64,000 bases of DNA from Mycobacterium sherrisii (GTDB lineage: Bacteria > Actinomycetota > Actinomycetes > Mycobacteriales > Mycobacteriaceae). The position numbers and the translations under genes were made by a program. Below, one piece after another: positions 29,001 to 38,239 of this stretch. The notes under the pieces are model-generated. The model had not been told where the DNA came from. It searched no databases and worked only from the letters and a program-made list of their open reading frames with translations. Where the stretch lies: contig NZ_LQPT01000040.1 in assembly GCF_002102355.1 (NCBI RefSeq), forward strand, positions 1 through 64,000, written 5' to 3'. Numbering within the stretch: the stretch's first letter is position 1; each line of letters begins with the position of its first letter.

Positions 29001-29292
29001 TATGCCCGGCCGCGACGCACGCGCGGGCGAAATCGCCGCTCTCGGAGAGGAAGCCGTAGCCCGGATGGATCAGCTGTGCCCCCGCCTTGTCGGCCGCCGC
29101 GAGGATTGACGACTGATCCAGATAGGCCTGCGCCCCGACTCCCGGCAGCCCGATCACTTCGTCCGCCGCGTGTACATGCGGGCTTTCGGCGTCGTCCTCG
29201 GCATAAATCGCGACCGTCGGCAGTCCCACCTCGGCGGCGGTGCGGATGATTCGCAGGGCGATTTCGCCGCGGTTGGCGATCAGCACGGTCAT
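26065..29292 (-). CDS. Single-chain long-chain acyl-CoA carboxylase (LCC)
   Basis: 1075 residues that fuse all parts of a biotin-dependent carboxylase. Biotin carboxylase fills about residues 1-445, with ALAGGGGRGL and EINPRIQVEH. A biotin carrier domain carries EAMKM, with the biotinylated Lys near residue 520. A carboxyltransferase spans about 585-1075 and includes SGRCFAGNAALAG and a C-terminal GGSFHAPQFTVAWPTGEIGG. This layout is that of the hexameric LCC described from M. avium subsp. paratuberculosis, which carboxylates acyl-CoAs from short to long. The ATG at 29292 overlaps the stop of the acyl-CoA ligase gene as ATGA, so ligase and carboxylase are made together. Confidence 0.93.
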   Translation of the reverse strand: MTVLIANRGEIALRIIRTAAEVGLPTVAIYAEDDAESPHVHAADEVIGLPGVGAQAYLDQSSILAAADKAGAQLIHPGYGFLSESGDFARACVAAGHTFVGPDADVLDMVGNKASARAAAGAAGVPVLPATDGPSSVQDVHAFFAAQAGPVLIKALAGGGGRGLRRVDSAEQIDDAYRQCASEAQLGFGTSAVFAEALLAGARHIEVQLVAAPAGPRTHALALGDRDCSIQRRYQKVVEIAPAQGLSDALRRELHVAAARLCGRVGLRGLATVEFLVRGDEFVFLEINPRIQVEHTITEETTGVDLVAAQLAIAGGASYYQLGLPSGIASDGDEVIGEPAARRGIAVQVRVNTETVSAHGTVSPASGTLTLFSPPSGPGVRVDTYGRTGLDVTARYDSLLAKVITHVHGSSFPAALRKSRTALAEFGIEGVRTNLSFLRELLSDSDIQSGAVATDFLDRKLPELAAAALTPELDARVAAVELHPGEEALRAQLAGTVIEIAAEGSETGPGEQLVVLEAMKMQHVLVAPDAVRTVRNLVTPGQVVGTGDPLLVFVRTGAGPAGESDSAAVDLDRPRPDLDEVRQRHLLTLDEGREAAVAKRHQQGRRTARENIADLVDAGSFVEYGALAVAAQRSRRSEADLIANTPADGLVAGLATIGAERFGPAAEAAVVSYDYTVLAGTQGMRNHAKTDRVFELAARKRLPVVLFAEGGGGRPGDTDVGGAAGLDVPTFRVLAALRGRVPLVSIVSGRCFAGNAALAGVCDVIIATPDANIGMGGPAMIEGGGLGVYPPEAIGPVEVQRRNGVVDLVARDEAHAVSLAKQYLSYFQGRVADWSAPDPRLARHVVPENRLRAYDVRRAIESIVDVGSVLELRSDYAVGIVTALVRVEGVAFGLLANSSHHLGGAIDADAADKAADFLTLCESFRLPVISLCDTPGFMVGPDAEKHAAVRRFGRLFVVGARLTVPMGMIILRKGYGLGAMAMAGGSFHAPQFTVAWPTGEIGGMGLEGAVRLGFSKELAAAGSPAEQEDLFGRLVAAAYQHGKALRAATTFELDDVIDPSDSRAWIARLTEVRGV

Positions 29293-30821
29293 CGAAGCGG
29301 CTCGCCCCATTGCACTTCACCACGCAGCTTGGCCTTCAGCAGCTTCCCACCGGCGTTGCGCGGCAACGCTTCCGATACGACCGAGACATACTGCGGGACC
29401 TTGAAGTCGGCGAGCTGCCCGCGGCAATGCTCGAGCACGGCGCTCACATCGACGGGCGTTTCGCCGCCGAACAGCACGGCTCCGACCTTCTCGCCCAGCA
29501 CGTCATCGGGCACGGCCAGCACACAGGCGTCGGCGACCGTCGGCGCGGCCATCAGCACCGCTTCGACTTCGACGCTGGATACGTTCTCGCCGCCGCGATT
29601 GATGATGTCCTTGAGCCGGTCGACGATGCACACGCGGCCCGCGTCGTCGACCCGCACCACGTCGCCGGTATGCAGCCAGCCGTCCACGATGGTGTCCGCG
29701 GTGGCCTGCGGCCGGTTCCAATACCCGGTGGTCAGATTGGCGCCGCGGGCCACCAACTCGCCCACGCAGGGGTCGTCCCCGTTCGGGATCAGGCCGAGGT
29801 CGACCGAGGGCACCGCGTAGCCCACCGAGTCGGCGTGGTCGATGGCGTCCCGATCGGGTAGCACCGTCATCAGGGACGCGGACTCGGTCATGCCGTAGCC
29901 GTTGAACACCTCGGCCCGCGGAAAAGCGTCCTTCACCGCCCGCACCAGCGACGGCGCGATCGGCGCGCCGCCGTATCCCACCCAGCCCACGCCGGACACG
30001 TCGGTATCGCCAAACTCCTTGTGCCGCGAGAGCAAGGCATAAACGGCGGGAACGGTGACCATCAGCGAAACACGCTCGGCCGTCAGCGTGGCGACCAGCA
30101 GGTCCAGGTTGAGAGTCGGCATGATCACCGCCGTTCCCCCGAGCCGGACGGCGACCAAAAGCTGTGAGTTGCAACCGGTCACGTGAAACAGTGGCACCGA
30201 GATCAGGGTGCGCAGGTCCTCGCCGCGGTCGGTGGCGACTCCCACGCACCGAATCGTGTTCTCGGTGTTGGTGACGAACGCCTCGTGCGTCGTCGGTACG
30301 CCCTTGGGATGCCCCGTCGTCCCCGATGTGTAGAACAGTGCGGCCGTGTCCGCGCGTGCGTGCCGCTCGGTCACGAACGGTCGATCGTCGGGCAGCGATG
30401 TACCCGGGGCCAGATCTACCCGGGCACCCGCGTCGGAAAGCACGAACTCGACCTCCGGCCGCGCCGACCGGGTATTGACCGCCACCACAACGCCGCCGGC
30501 CATCACCGCGCCCCAAAACGCCAGCACCCACTCGATTCCGGCCGGGTAGCGCACCGCCACCCGGTCCCCGGGCCGCACCCCGGCCGCGCGCAGGCCTCCG
30601 GCGACTCGCGCGGCGCGGTCCCACAGCTGCCGGTAGGTCAATCGGCCGGCGCCGACCTCCACCACCGCCTCCCGATCGGGATGGCTCGCCACGTGTTCGG
30701 CAAGCATGTCCAGCAACGTGGCCGGCACCTCGTCGTAGCGGGGAATGCCGTCGCGATCTCGGGACACGCCCGCCGTCGAGAACGGGTTCTGGCGGCGCGG
30801 AATCTCAATCACTGGCGGCAT
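29289..30821 (-). CDS. Fatty acyl-CoA ligase (AMP-binding)
   Basis: 510-residue adenylate-forming enzyme. The phosphate loop YTSGTTGHPKGV lies at about residues 163-174, then NGYGMTES, GWLHTGD, and a C-terminal Lys in PRNAGGKLLK. It activates a carboxylic acid to its CoA thioester through an acyl-AMP. The 4-bp overlap with the LCC gene suggests that it supplies the carboxylase's acyl-CoA substrate. It is divergent from a thioesterase gene, which would do the opposite reaction. Confidence 0.92.
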   Translation of the reverse strand: MPPVIEIPRRQNPFSTAGVSRDRDGIPRYDEVPATLLDMLAEHVASHPDREAVVEVGAGRLTYRQLWDRAARVAGGLRAAGVRPGDRVAVRYPAGIEWVLAFWGAVMAGGVVVAVNTRSARPEVEFVLSDAGARVDLAPGTSLPDDRPFVTERHARADTAALFYTSGTTGHPKGVPTTHEAFVTNTENTIRCVGVATDRGEDLRTLISVPLFHVTGCNSQLLVAVRLGGTAVIMPTLNLDLLVATLTAERVSLMVTVPAVYALLSRHKEFGDTDVSGVGWVGYGGAPIAPSLVRAVKDAFPRAEVFNGYGMTESASLMTVLPDRDAIDHADSVGYAVPSVDLGLIPNGDDPCVGELVARGANLTTGYWNRPQATADTIVDGWLHTGDVVRVDDAGRVCIVDRLKDIINRGGENVSSVEVEAVLMAAPTVADACVLAVPDDVLGEKVGAVLFGGETPVDVSAVLEHCRGQLADFKVPQYVSVVSEALPRNAGGKLLKAKLRGEVQWGEPLR

Positions 30822-30850
30822 GCCCGCTCCTTACTATCCGGTGTCCTATC

Positions 30851-31693
30851 GTGAGAGCGGTGACGATCGCGGATTCCGCCATCATGCCCGAGGCATTCTT
30901 CACTGTCGATGGGGGCTCCTTCCTGCCCGGGCCGATGACCCGTGGCCCTTGGGGCGCGGCGATGGGCGGGCAGATCGTCGGCGGTTTGTTGGGTTGGGGC
31001 ATAGAACAATCGGGTTTCGATCCCGATTTTCAGCCCGCCCGTCTGACGGTCGACCTGCTGCGGCCGGTGCTGCTGCTGCCGGTGCAGATTCGGGTTTCGG
31101 TGGTGCGCGAAGGGCGGCGGATCAGGCTGGTCGACGCGAGCCTGATCCAGCGCGACACCGTCGTCGCCCGCGCCAGCGCATTGTTGCTGCGCCGCGGTGA
31201 ACATCCCGATGGCCAGGTCTGGTCCGCTCCGATCGAGATGCCACCCCTGCCGACCCGCTCTGGCCGCTTCCCGGCGGACATGCCGTTTCACATTTGGGGG
31301 TATGGCGCCTCGCGCGAAGGTAGTCCCGGCATCTCCGCCGGGGAGTGGGAACAGTCCCATGCCCGGAAGTTCGCCTGGGCCCGGCTGTTTCGCCCGATGG
31401 TGCAGGGCCACCCGCTGACAGCGTTCACCCGCCTCGCATTCGCCGGCGACATCACCAGTTCGGTCACGCATTGGGGGACAGGCGGATTGCGCTACATCAA
31501 CGCCGACTACACCGTCACCGCCAGCCGATTGCCCGACGGCGAATTTGTCGGGTTGGCCGCGCAAAGCCATTACGGCACGGCCGGTGTGGCCACCGGCACC
31601 GCAACCCTGTTCGACCGCCACGGCCCGATCGGGACCAGCTTCGCGACGGCCGTCGCCCAGCCCGCCGACGCATTCCAGCCGACCCACGCCTAG
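30851..31693 (+). CDS. Acyl-CoA thioesterase family protein (double hotdog)
   Basis: 280 residues with the tandem hotdog layout of TesB-like thioesterases: MGGQIVGGLLGWG in the first half, and a second half ending in GLAAQSHYGTAGVATGTATL. It probably hydrolyses acyl-CoA. The GTG at 30851 is 29 bp from the divergent ligase gene; a GTG at 30860 or ATG at 30884 are alternatives, and the conserved part begins at MPEAFFTVDG. Its position beside the ligase and LCC suggests a shared acyl-CoA pathway. Confidence 0.8.
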   Translation: MRAVTIADSAIMPEAFFTVDGGSFLPGPMTRGPWGAAMGGQIVGGLLGWGIEQSGFDPDFQPARLTVDLLRPVLLLPVQIRVSVVREGRRIRLVDASLIQRDTVVARASALLLRRGEHPDGQVWSAPIEMPPLPTRSGRFPADMPFHIWGYGASREGSPGISAGEWEQSHARKFAWARLFRPMVQGHPLTAFTRLAFAGDITSSVTHWGTGGLRYINADYTVTASRLPDGEFVGLAAQSHYGTAGVATGTATLFDRHGPIGTSFATAVAQPADAFQPTHA

Positions 31694-31736
31694 CCGCCGG
31701 CAACCGGCGCGTCCGGCGCTGGACGGCCAACGGGTC

Positions 31737-32188
31737 TCACTCCATCAGTGCAGCGGCGACGGTGGCACCGAGGTTCCAGCACGCCTCGACGTCGTCCTTG
31801 CTCGGCTTGCCCGACACCACCACCGTCTGCGCGGCTTGCACCCACCCCAGCCCGGTCGTGATGGCATCGAGTCCCCGTTCGGCGCCCTCGGTACCTTCGT
31901 TGCCGTGCAGGTAGACGCCGAACGGGCGGCCGCGTGTCGTATCAAGCAATTGGTAATACGCGCAGTCGAATGCGTGCTTGAGTGCGCCGGAGATGTAGCC
32001 GAGGTTGGCCGGCGTGCCGAGCAGGTAACCGTCCGCCTGCAACATCTCCACGGGTGAGACCACCAACGCCGGCCGCCGAATGACTTGCACGCCTTCGATT
32101 TCGGGGTCGATGGCACCAGCCAGCACCGCCTCGAACATCTCCTGCGTGTGCGGTGACGGTGTGTGGTGGATGATCAACAGCGTCTTGG

Positions 32189-32192
<4 letters not shown>
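31737..32192 (-). CDS. Flavodoxin-like FMN reductase family protein
   Basis: 151 residues with a flavodoxin fold: TLLIIHHTPSPHTQEM as the phosphate-binding loop and LLGTPANLGYISGALKHAFD as the flavin-contact loop. It resembles NAD(P)H-dependent FMN reductases. Its ATG overlaps the stop of the upstream membrane-protein gene as ATGA, making it the third gene of the dapB operon. Corresponds by order to Rv2771c. The electron partner is unknown. Confidence 0.85.
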
Positions 32193-33411
<1,219 letters not shown>

Positions 33412-33477
33412 TTATGCACAGTTCGGCATTGCTCCACAGGTGACGCTTCGTGCCGCGACCCGAGGCCCGAATTTCCA

Positions 33478-33499
33478 TAGCATTCGAACATGCATTCGA
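33478..33499 (+). promoter_or_regulatory. LexA box over a leaderless promoter of the 13E12 gene
   Basis: TCGAACATGCATTCGA at 33484-33499 matches the SOS box TCGAAC-N4-GTTCGA with one change. It covers the ATG at 33490. A TANNNT element, TAGCAT, lies at 33478-33483, about 7 bp before that ATG, so transcription would start at or next to the start codon. LexA bound here would cover the transcription start. Members of the 13E12 family are known LexA targets in M. tuberculosis. Confidence 0.72.
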
Positions 33500-34849
33500 T
33501 TCAGCTGCCGACGGAGGTGACCGATGCCCTGGACGGACTGGACGCGGCCGATGCCACCGTCCGGGGCTTGAGCTTCGACGGGCTGAGCCCCGCCGCCCGG
33601 CTGCACGTGTTGGCTCGTATGGAGGCCTCGCGCCGCAGGCAGATTGCGGTGAGTCACGACGTGATCGCAAGCCTCGCTCGAGAGGAGCCCGCCGCAGTCG
33701 GCGGACCGGTCCAGAAGGTGATTGCCGACCGGTTGCGGATCAGCTATGCGGACGCCCGCCGACGCACCAGAGAAGCCGAACAGCTGTCGAAGCGGCTGAC
33801 TCTCACCGGCCAGGAGTTGCCGCCGGAGCTGCCTGCGACCGCCGATGTCTGGCGTAAAGGTCTCCTCGATGCCCAGCACCTGCGCGTGATCCAGGCATTC
33901 GCCCGCGACCTTCCCGACGCGACACCGCCTGCCACGGTTGCCGACGCCGAGCGCTTCCTCGCCGAGCAGGCCACCAAGCTGCGGCCCGACCAACTGGAAC
34001 GGGCCGCGCACCGAATCGCTCTGCACATCAATTCCCGACGGCAAGTTCTCCGACACCGACCGCGCGCGCCAGCGCGGGTTCTCCTGGTGCGGTCAGCGCC
34101 GTGACGGAATGAGCATCGGAAAGCTTGTCGCGTCTGCGGAACTGCGCGCCAATATCGACGCGTGGCTAGGGCGATTCGCCGCTCCGGGCATGTGCAATCC
34201 GGACGATGAATCTCCCTGTATTACAGGCGAACCCAATGAGGAATCTGTCGGGAACGACACGCGAACACCGGCCCAGCGTCAACACGACGCTCTCAATGCC
34301 CTGGTTCGGGGCCAGCTGGGCGACCCCAAGCTCGGCCAGCACAATGGGCTGCCGGTGACCGTCATCGTCTCGACCACGCTGCGCGAGCTGACGACGGGTG
34401 CGGGACGGGCGGTGACGGGCGGGGGCACGCTGTTGCCGATTCCGGTTCTGATCCGGATGGCCCGCCATGCCTACCACTACCTGGCTGTGTTCGACGAACA
34501 TCAAAACCGGCCACTGTATCTCGGGCGGTCGCGTCGCGTCGCCTCACCGGACCAGCGTGTCGTCCTCTACGCCAAGGATCGCGGCTGCACGCATCCCGGC
34601 TGCGACGTACCGGGCTATTGGTGTCAGGTCCACCATGTTGACGACTGGGCGGCGGGCGGCGGCACCGACGCCGACGCGCTGACATTTGCCTGCCGACCGC
34701 ACCACAAGCTCGTCGGCCTGGGTTGGCAGACCCGAAAACTCGCGAACGGGCGAACCGAATGGATCCCGCCGCCCGAACTCGACATCGGTGCACGGACCAA
34801 CGATTACCACCACCCGGAACGGCTTGTGGAGGACGACGAACCATGCTAG
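33490..34849 (+). pseudogene. 13E12-family DUF222/HNH endonuclease, frameshifted
   Basis: Two overlapping frames make one protein of about 450 residues. The first (from ATG 33490) holds the DUF222 helical domain through AAHRIALHIN. The second resumes as PDGKFSDTDRARQRGFSWCG and ends in the HNH nuclease motif (CTHPGC, CQVHHVDDWAAGG, CRPHHKLV). The break lies at AATTCCCGAC (34030-34039), where one extra T at 34032/34033 would restore the expected NPDGKFSD junction if removed. The upstream frame continues to 34104 out of phase. It is likely inactive unless the extra base is an assembly error. It carries a LexA box at its start. Confidence 0.85.
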
Positions 34850-34899
34850 CTCTTCATCGGCACGCCAAGCGATCATCCGGCGCAGGCGCCGCAGCGTGG

Positions 34900-35910
34900 T
34901 CAGGCGGTCGGTTTGGCGGTCTTGTCGGCTTCCAACGTCAAAACACGCGGATACCGAGAACGCCGCAAGGTTTGTGCCGGGTTCTCGCCGTAACGAGCGG
35001 CATGCACGGCAGCAAAACGCCCCGCATTGGTGAAACCCCAACGCAGCGCGATCGATTCGACCGTCTTCGACGACGGGTCGGATTCCAGCAAATCCTGATG
35101 CGCGCGCCGCAACCGGACCTGGCGCAGATAGTTCATCGGGGACATACCGACGTGGCGCTGGAAGCCCTGCTGCAACGCTCGTGCGCTGACCTGGGTGCGC
35201 GCAGCCAACGAGGAGACCCGCAGGGGCAGATGCGGTTCCGCCTCGATGATTTCGACCGCAGTCCGGATCGTATGGGGCGCCACGTGTTTCACCTCGGCGC
35301 CCAGCAGTTCCCGGTAGGGATGATCGGCGGCCACCAGCAAGGCGTGCACGAAGCTCTCGACAAACGGGCCGGCGACGAGCGGTCGGCAAAGCGCGTTGTC
35401 AACCTTGAAGATTTCGTGATTGAGCATCAACAGCATCTGGACCAAGCTGCGCGCCGAGCCTTGGGTGGTCGCCAATGAAGGCTGGAACGCGATCTGTGAC
35501 GTCATCTGCCGACCGAGCGCGTCACTGAGTGCATCCTCGATGACACTGCGGTCGATGCGAAGCGTAATGGTCCGCCCGCCACCGGCCCACCGCGAGACGA
35601 AGAGCTCGCCTTCCGGCAGACACAACGAGGCATGCCCGGGCGCGACATCGAGCGTTGTTCTCCTGTGTATCAGTTCTATTCGACCGGCGACCGGGAGGCT
35701 GACCATGTAGTAAGGACGTTCGTCGAGACACCGGACCCAGGTGTCGGTGCCAAACGCCAAGTCGAGGACGGTCAGCGGTCCGAGCTGCCCGGCACGCTGG
35801 GTCAGCGAGAACCGGCTGTCCTCGTCGACCACTCCCAATGCGTCCTGAAACGGGAACACGCTACGCGTCTGATCAACCGCATAAAGTGTGACTCGGTCAT
35901 GGGATGGCAT
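34900..35910 (-). CDS. AraC family transcriptional regulator
   Basis: 336 residues. An N-terminal AraC-binding-like sensor domain spans about residues 20-190, and a C-terminal pair of helix-turn-helix motifs includes LRVSSLAARTQVSARALQQG and ESIALRWGFTNAGRFAAVHA. Such proteins usually activate nearby catabolic genes in response to a substrate. The ATG at 35910 follows a GGGAGGGAAG site; the frame is open to 36291 across a tetR gene and is not coding there. It is divergent from that tetR gene by 120 bp. Confidence 0.9.
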   Translation of the reverse strand: MPSHDRVTLYAVDQTRSVFPFQDALGVVDEDSRFSLTQRAGQLGPLTVLDLAFGTDTWVRCLDERPYYMVSLPVAGRIELIHRRTTLDVAPGHASLCLPEGELFVSRWAGGGRTITLRIDRSVIEDALSDALGRQMTSQIAFQPSLATTQGSARSLVQMLLMLNHEIFKVDNALCRPLVAGPFVESFVHALLVAADHPYRELLGAEVKHVAPHTIRTAVEIIEAEPHLPLRVSSLAARTQVSARALQQGFQRHVGMSPMNYLRQVRLRRAHQDLLESDPSSKTVESIALRWGFTNAGRFAAVHAARYGENPAQTLRRSRYPRVLTLEADKTAKPTA

Positions 35911-36030
35911 GTAATCACTTCCCTCCCTTCGTCTTTGTCGTCGTCGCTTGGACAGTCGCCGGTTCGGGCCGGTGGCGCCGTCCCGGCGAAGATGGCTGCG
36001 CATCCCAACCCTGGCGTAGGGTGGGGAAGC

Positions 36031-36666
36031 ATGACTCCGGAGTCTGAGTCGAAAAAAATGGACTCGCAAGTCCAGAAATTCACTAGAAAGGGCGCGGCCA
36101 CCCGCCGCCGGATCATCGAAGGCGCGGCCGAGGAGATCCGCACCAACGGTGTCGTCCTCACGACACTGGACAACATTCTTGCCCGTACCCAAACATCGAA
36201 GAGCCAGCTGTTTCACTACTTCCCGGGAGGACGGGAAGACTTGCTGCTGGCGGTCGTTCAGTACGAGGCAGACTTGGTGATGGCCGAGCAACAGCCCTAT
36301 CTCGGCGAGCTGACCTCATGGGCCGGGTGGCAGCGGTGGCGCGACGCGGTCGTCGAGCGCTACCGTTACCGGGCTCGATGTCGTCCGAACGCGGTCCTCA
36401 TGTCCGATCTGGGCCGGACCTCACCGGACGCGCAGGCGATCATCGCCGCAGCGGTCCGGCAATGGCGCGGCGAGGTGGCCAAGGGCATTCGAAACATGCA
36501 GGACCAGGGCAAGATCGATCGTCGCGTCGACGCCGAACGCAGCGCGGCCGCCCTGCTGGCCGGCATTCAAGGTGGCGCCGGCATGCTGTTGACCATCGGC
36601 GACGCGACCTTCCTCGAAGCGGCCATCGACGGTGCCATCAACGCACTGCGAACGGCCGGTACATAA
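36031..36666 (+). CDS. TetR family transcriptional regulator
   Basis: 211 residues. The N-terminal helix-turn-helix is within ATRRRIIEGAAEEIRTNGVV and LDNILARTQTSKSQLFHYFP. The C-terminal TetR_C-type ligand domain ends with AALLAGIQGGAGMLLTIGDA and FLEAAIDGAINALR. The ATG at 36031 is preceded by GTGGGGA. It is divergent from the araC gene and followed 163 bp later by a gene that copies only its ligand domain. The ligand is unknown. Confidence 0.88.
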   Translation: MTPESESKKMDSQVQKFTRKGAATRRRIIEGAAEEIRTNGVVLTTLDNILARTQTSKSQLFHYFPGGREDLLLAVVQYEADLVMAEQQPYLGELTSWAGWQRWRDAVVERYRYRARCRPNAVLMSDLGRTSPDAQAIIAAAVRQWRGEVAKGIRNMQDQGKIDRRVDAERSAAALLAGIQGGAGMLLTIGDATFLEAAIDGAINALRTAGT

Positions 36667-36829
36667 CCGTCTCGGGGCCGTCTCGGGCCGGAATCGTTCG
36701 CAATAAGTACAGTCGGCTGCCGAGTCTGTCTCGACAGCTAAGCCGCCACCCCGGCTGCCTGTAGCTTCAGCGTTGATGAATGGCCATCCGCAGCAGTCAG
36801 CGACGTCGGGGAAATGACGTGGATCCCCC

Positions 36830-37153
36830 ATGAGCGACGAGGGTGTGCCGCCCGAACCGACGGATCTGCGAATTTGGGCGTCGCTGCTCGAGGCTGCCAC
36901 GACGGTGTCGCTGGGGAAGCACGCCGTCACGCCGGCGCGCGTTCGGCGTTGGCACGATCAAATCGCCACGGCTATTCACCGCTTGCAACGTGACGGCAAG
37001 ACCGACCGCGCGATCGACGCGGTCCAAACCGCGGCGGCGTTGTTGGCCGGTGTTCAGGGCGGAGCCGAAATATTGCTGGCCACCGGCGATCCGAGTTTTT
37101 TGGAAGCCGCGATCGACGACGCCGTCAACATGCTTCGGCTCACTCGGGAGTAG
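36830..37153 (+). CDS. TetR ligand-domain fragment without DNA-binding domain
   Basis: 107 residues, of which the last 65 or so align with the C-terminal part of the TetR just upstream: AALLAGVQGGAEILLATGDP and FLEAAIDDAVNML here, AALLAGIQGGAGMLLTIGDA and FLEAAIDGAINAL there. No helix-turn-helix is present. The frame is intact and opens with an ATG. It is either the remains of a duplicated tetR gene or a free-standing partner that could form mixed dimers with the full-length regulator. Confidence 0.6.
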   Translation: MSDEGVPPEPTDLRIWASLLEAATTVSLGKHAVTPARVRRWHDQIATAIHRLQRDGKTDRAIDAVQTAAALLAGVQGGAEILLATGDPSFLEAAIDDAVNMLRLTRE

Positions 37154-37156
37154 TCG

Positions 37157-38239
37157 CTATTTCTTGAACCGGCCCGCAAACGCGCGCAGCGGAAGGTCGC
37201 CGCTGGTGATCAGGCCCGGCGGCGCCGCCACGACCGACCTGATCGCCGCCAGGGCGGGCATACCCGTGACGGTCATGCCGATCGAGGCGAAGTTCTCGGG
37301 TCGGGACAGGTCCACACCGGGCTTGGGAAAGATCATGTGCTTGTTGTAGATGCACGGGTCACCCTTGATTTGAGTGATGTAGCAACCCTTGATGTCCCAA
37401 TGCGGATCGGTGTGCGGCGTCATCTGCCATTCCAGATGCGTCTCGACCCGCGGCACCCCGTCTACCATGCCCTGGTACTTGATGTAGTTGCCACCCAGCG
37501 AACCCTTCGGCAGGGTGTACCAGCCCAGGTCGACATCCTTTGTGCAGGCGCCCAACTCGTAGCTGAACTTGACCTCGTCGAGTTCCAGATCGAAGCAGTC
37601 GGCCATCATCAGCACACTGTCGGCGAACACCCGCGTGTACTTCTCCAGCTTCCCTCCGATCTCCGGATGATCCACCGGCAGGCCGTAACCCACCTCGATC
37701 CAGGTGTCCTTGGAGTGGTGACACGACACGTCGACGGATTCGATGGTGGTGACGTTCTCGATCTCGGCGACGTCGGCCGAGCACACGACGCCGAGAATCT
37801 GGTTGAGGCCCGGGTTCATCCCGGTTCCGTAAAAGGTGGCCCCGCCTTTTTCGCACGCTTCGGCCAACAGCTGAGTCACCAGTTTGCCGGACGGGTGCGG
37901 ATGATTGGTGTCGCGGTGCCATCCGGTTATCCAGTCGGCGGTGGTGACGATGTCGATTCCCGCCTCGAGCACTTTGACGTAGAGGTCCTCGTCGGGAAAG
38001 ACGCCGTGAAAGGTCAGCACGTCGGGCTTGGCGGCGATGATCTCCTCGATGGTTCCGGTGAATTTCACCCCGCTGGCCGGTAGGCCGGCGAACTCGCCGG
38101 TGTCCTTGCCCACTTTTTCCGGCGAATAGCAGTGCACGCCAATCAATTCGAGGTCGGGCTGGGTGGCGATCCGCCTGATCATCTCCGAGCCCACGTTGCC
38201 GCTGCCAACCTGGAAGACGCGTATCGGTGCTGTACTCAT
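37157..38239 (-). CDS. NAD(P)H-dependent amine dehydrogenase-like protein (DapB-like fold)
   Basis: 360 residues. The Rossmann start IRVFQVGSGNVGSEMIRRIA lies at about residues 6-25, followed by the dimerisation region seen in the family of dihydrodipicolinate-reductase-like and 2,4-diaminopentanoate dehydrogenase-like proteins (GMNPGLNQILGVV). True DapB catalytic residues are not present in the same form. The reaction is probably NAD(P)-dependent on an amino or keto compound. The ATG at 38239 overlaps the stop of the Rieske oxygenase gene as ATGA, so the two likely serve one pathway. Confidence 0.8.
   Translation of the reverse strand: MSTAPIRVFQVGSGNVGSEMIRRIATQPDLELIGVHCYSPEKVGKDTGEFAGLPASGVKFTGTIEEIIAAKPDVLTFHGVFPDEDLYVKVLEAGIDIVTTADWITGWHRDTNHPHPSGKLVTQLLAEACEKGGATFYGTGMNPGLNQILGVVCSADVAEIENVTTIESVDVSCHHSKDTWIEVGYGLPVDHPEIGGKLEKYTRVFADSVLMMADCFDLELDEVKFSYELGACTKDVDLGWYTLPKGSLGGNYIKYQGMVDGVPRVETHLEWQMTPHTDPHWDIKGCYITQIKGDPCIYNKHMIFPKPGVDLSRPENFASIGMTVTGMPALAAIRSVVAAPPGLITSGDLPLRAFAGRFKK

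Noticed and set aside
33490-34104. Programmed frameshift in the 13E12 gene
   Set aside because: The junction AATTCCCGAC has no slippery heptamer or stimulatory structure that I can see; simple mutation or sequencing error is likelier.
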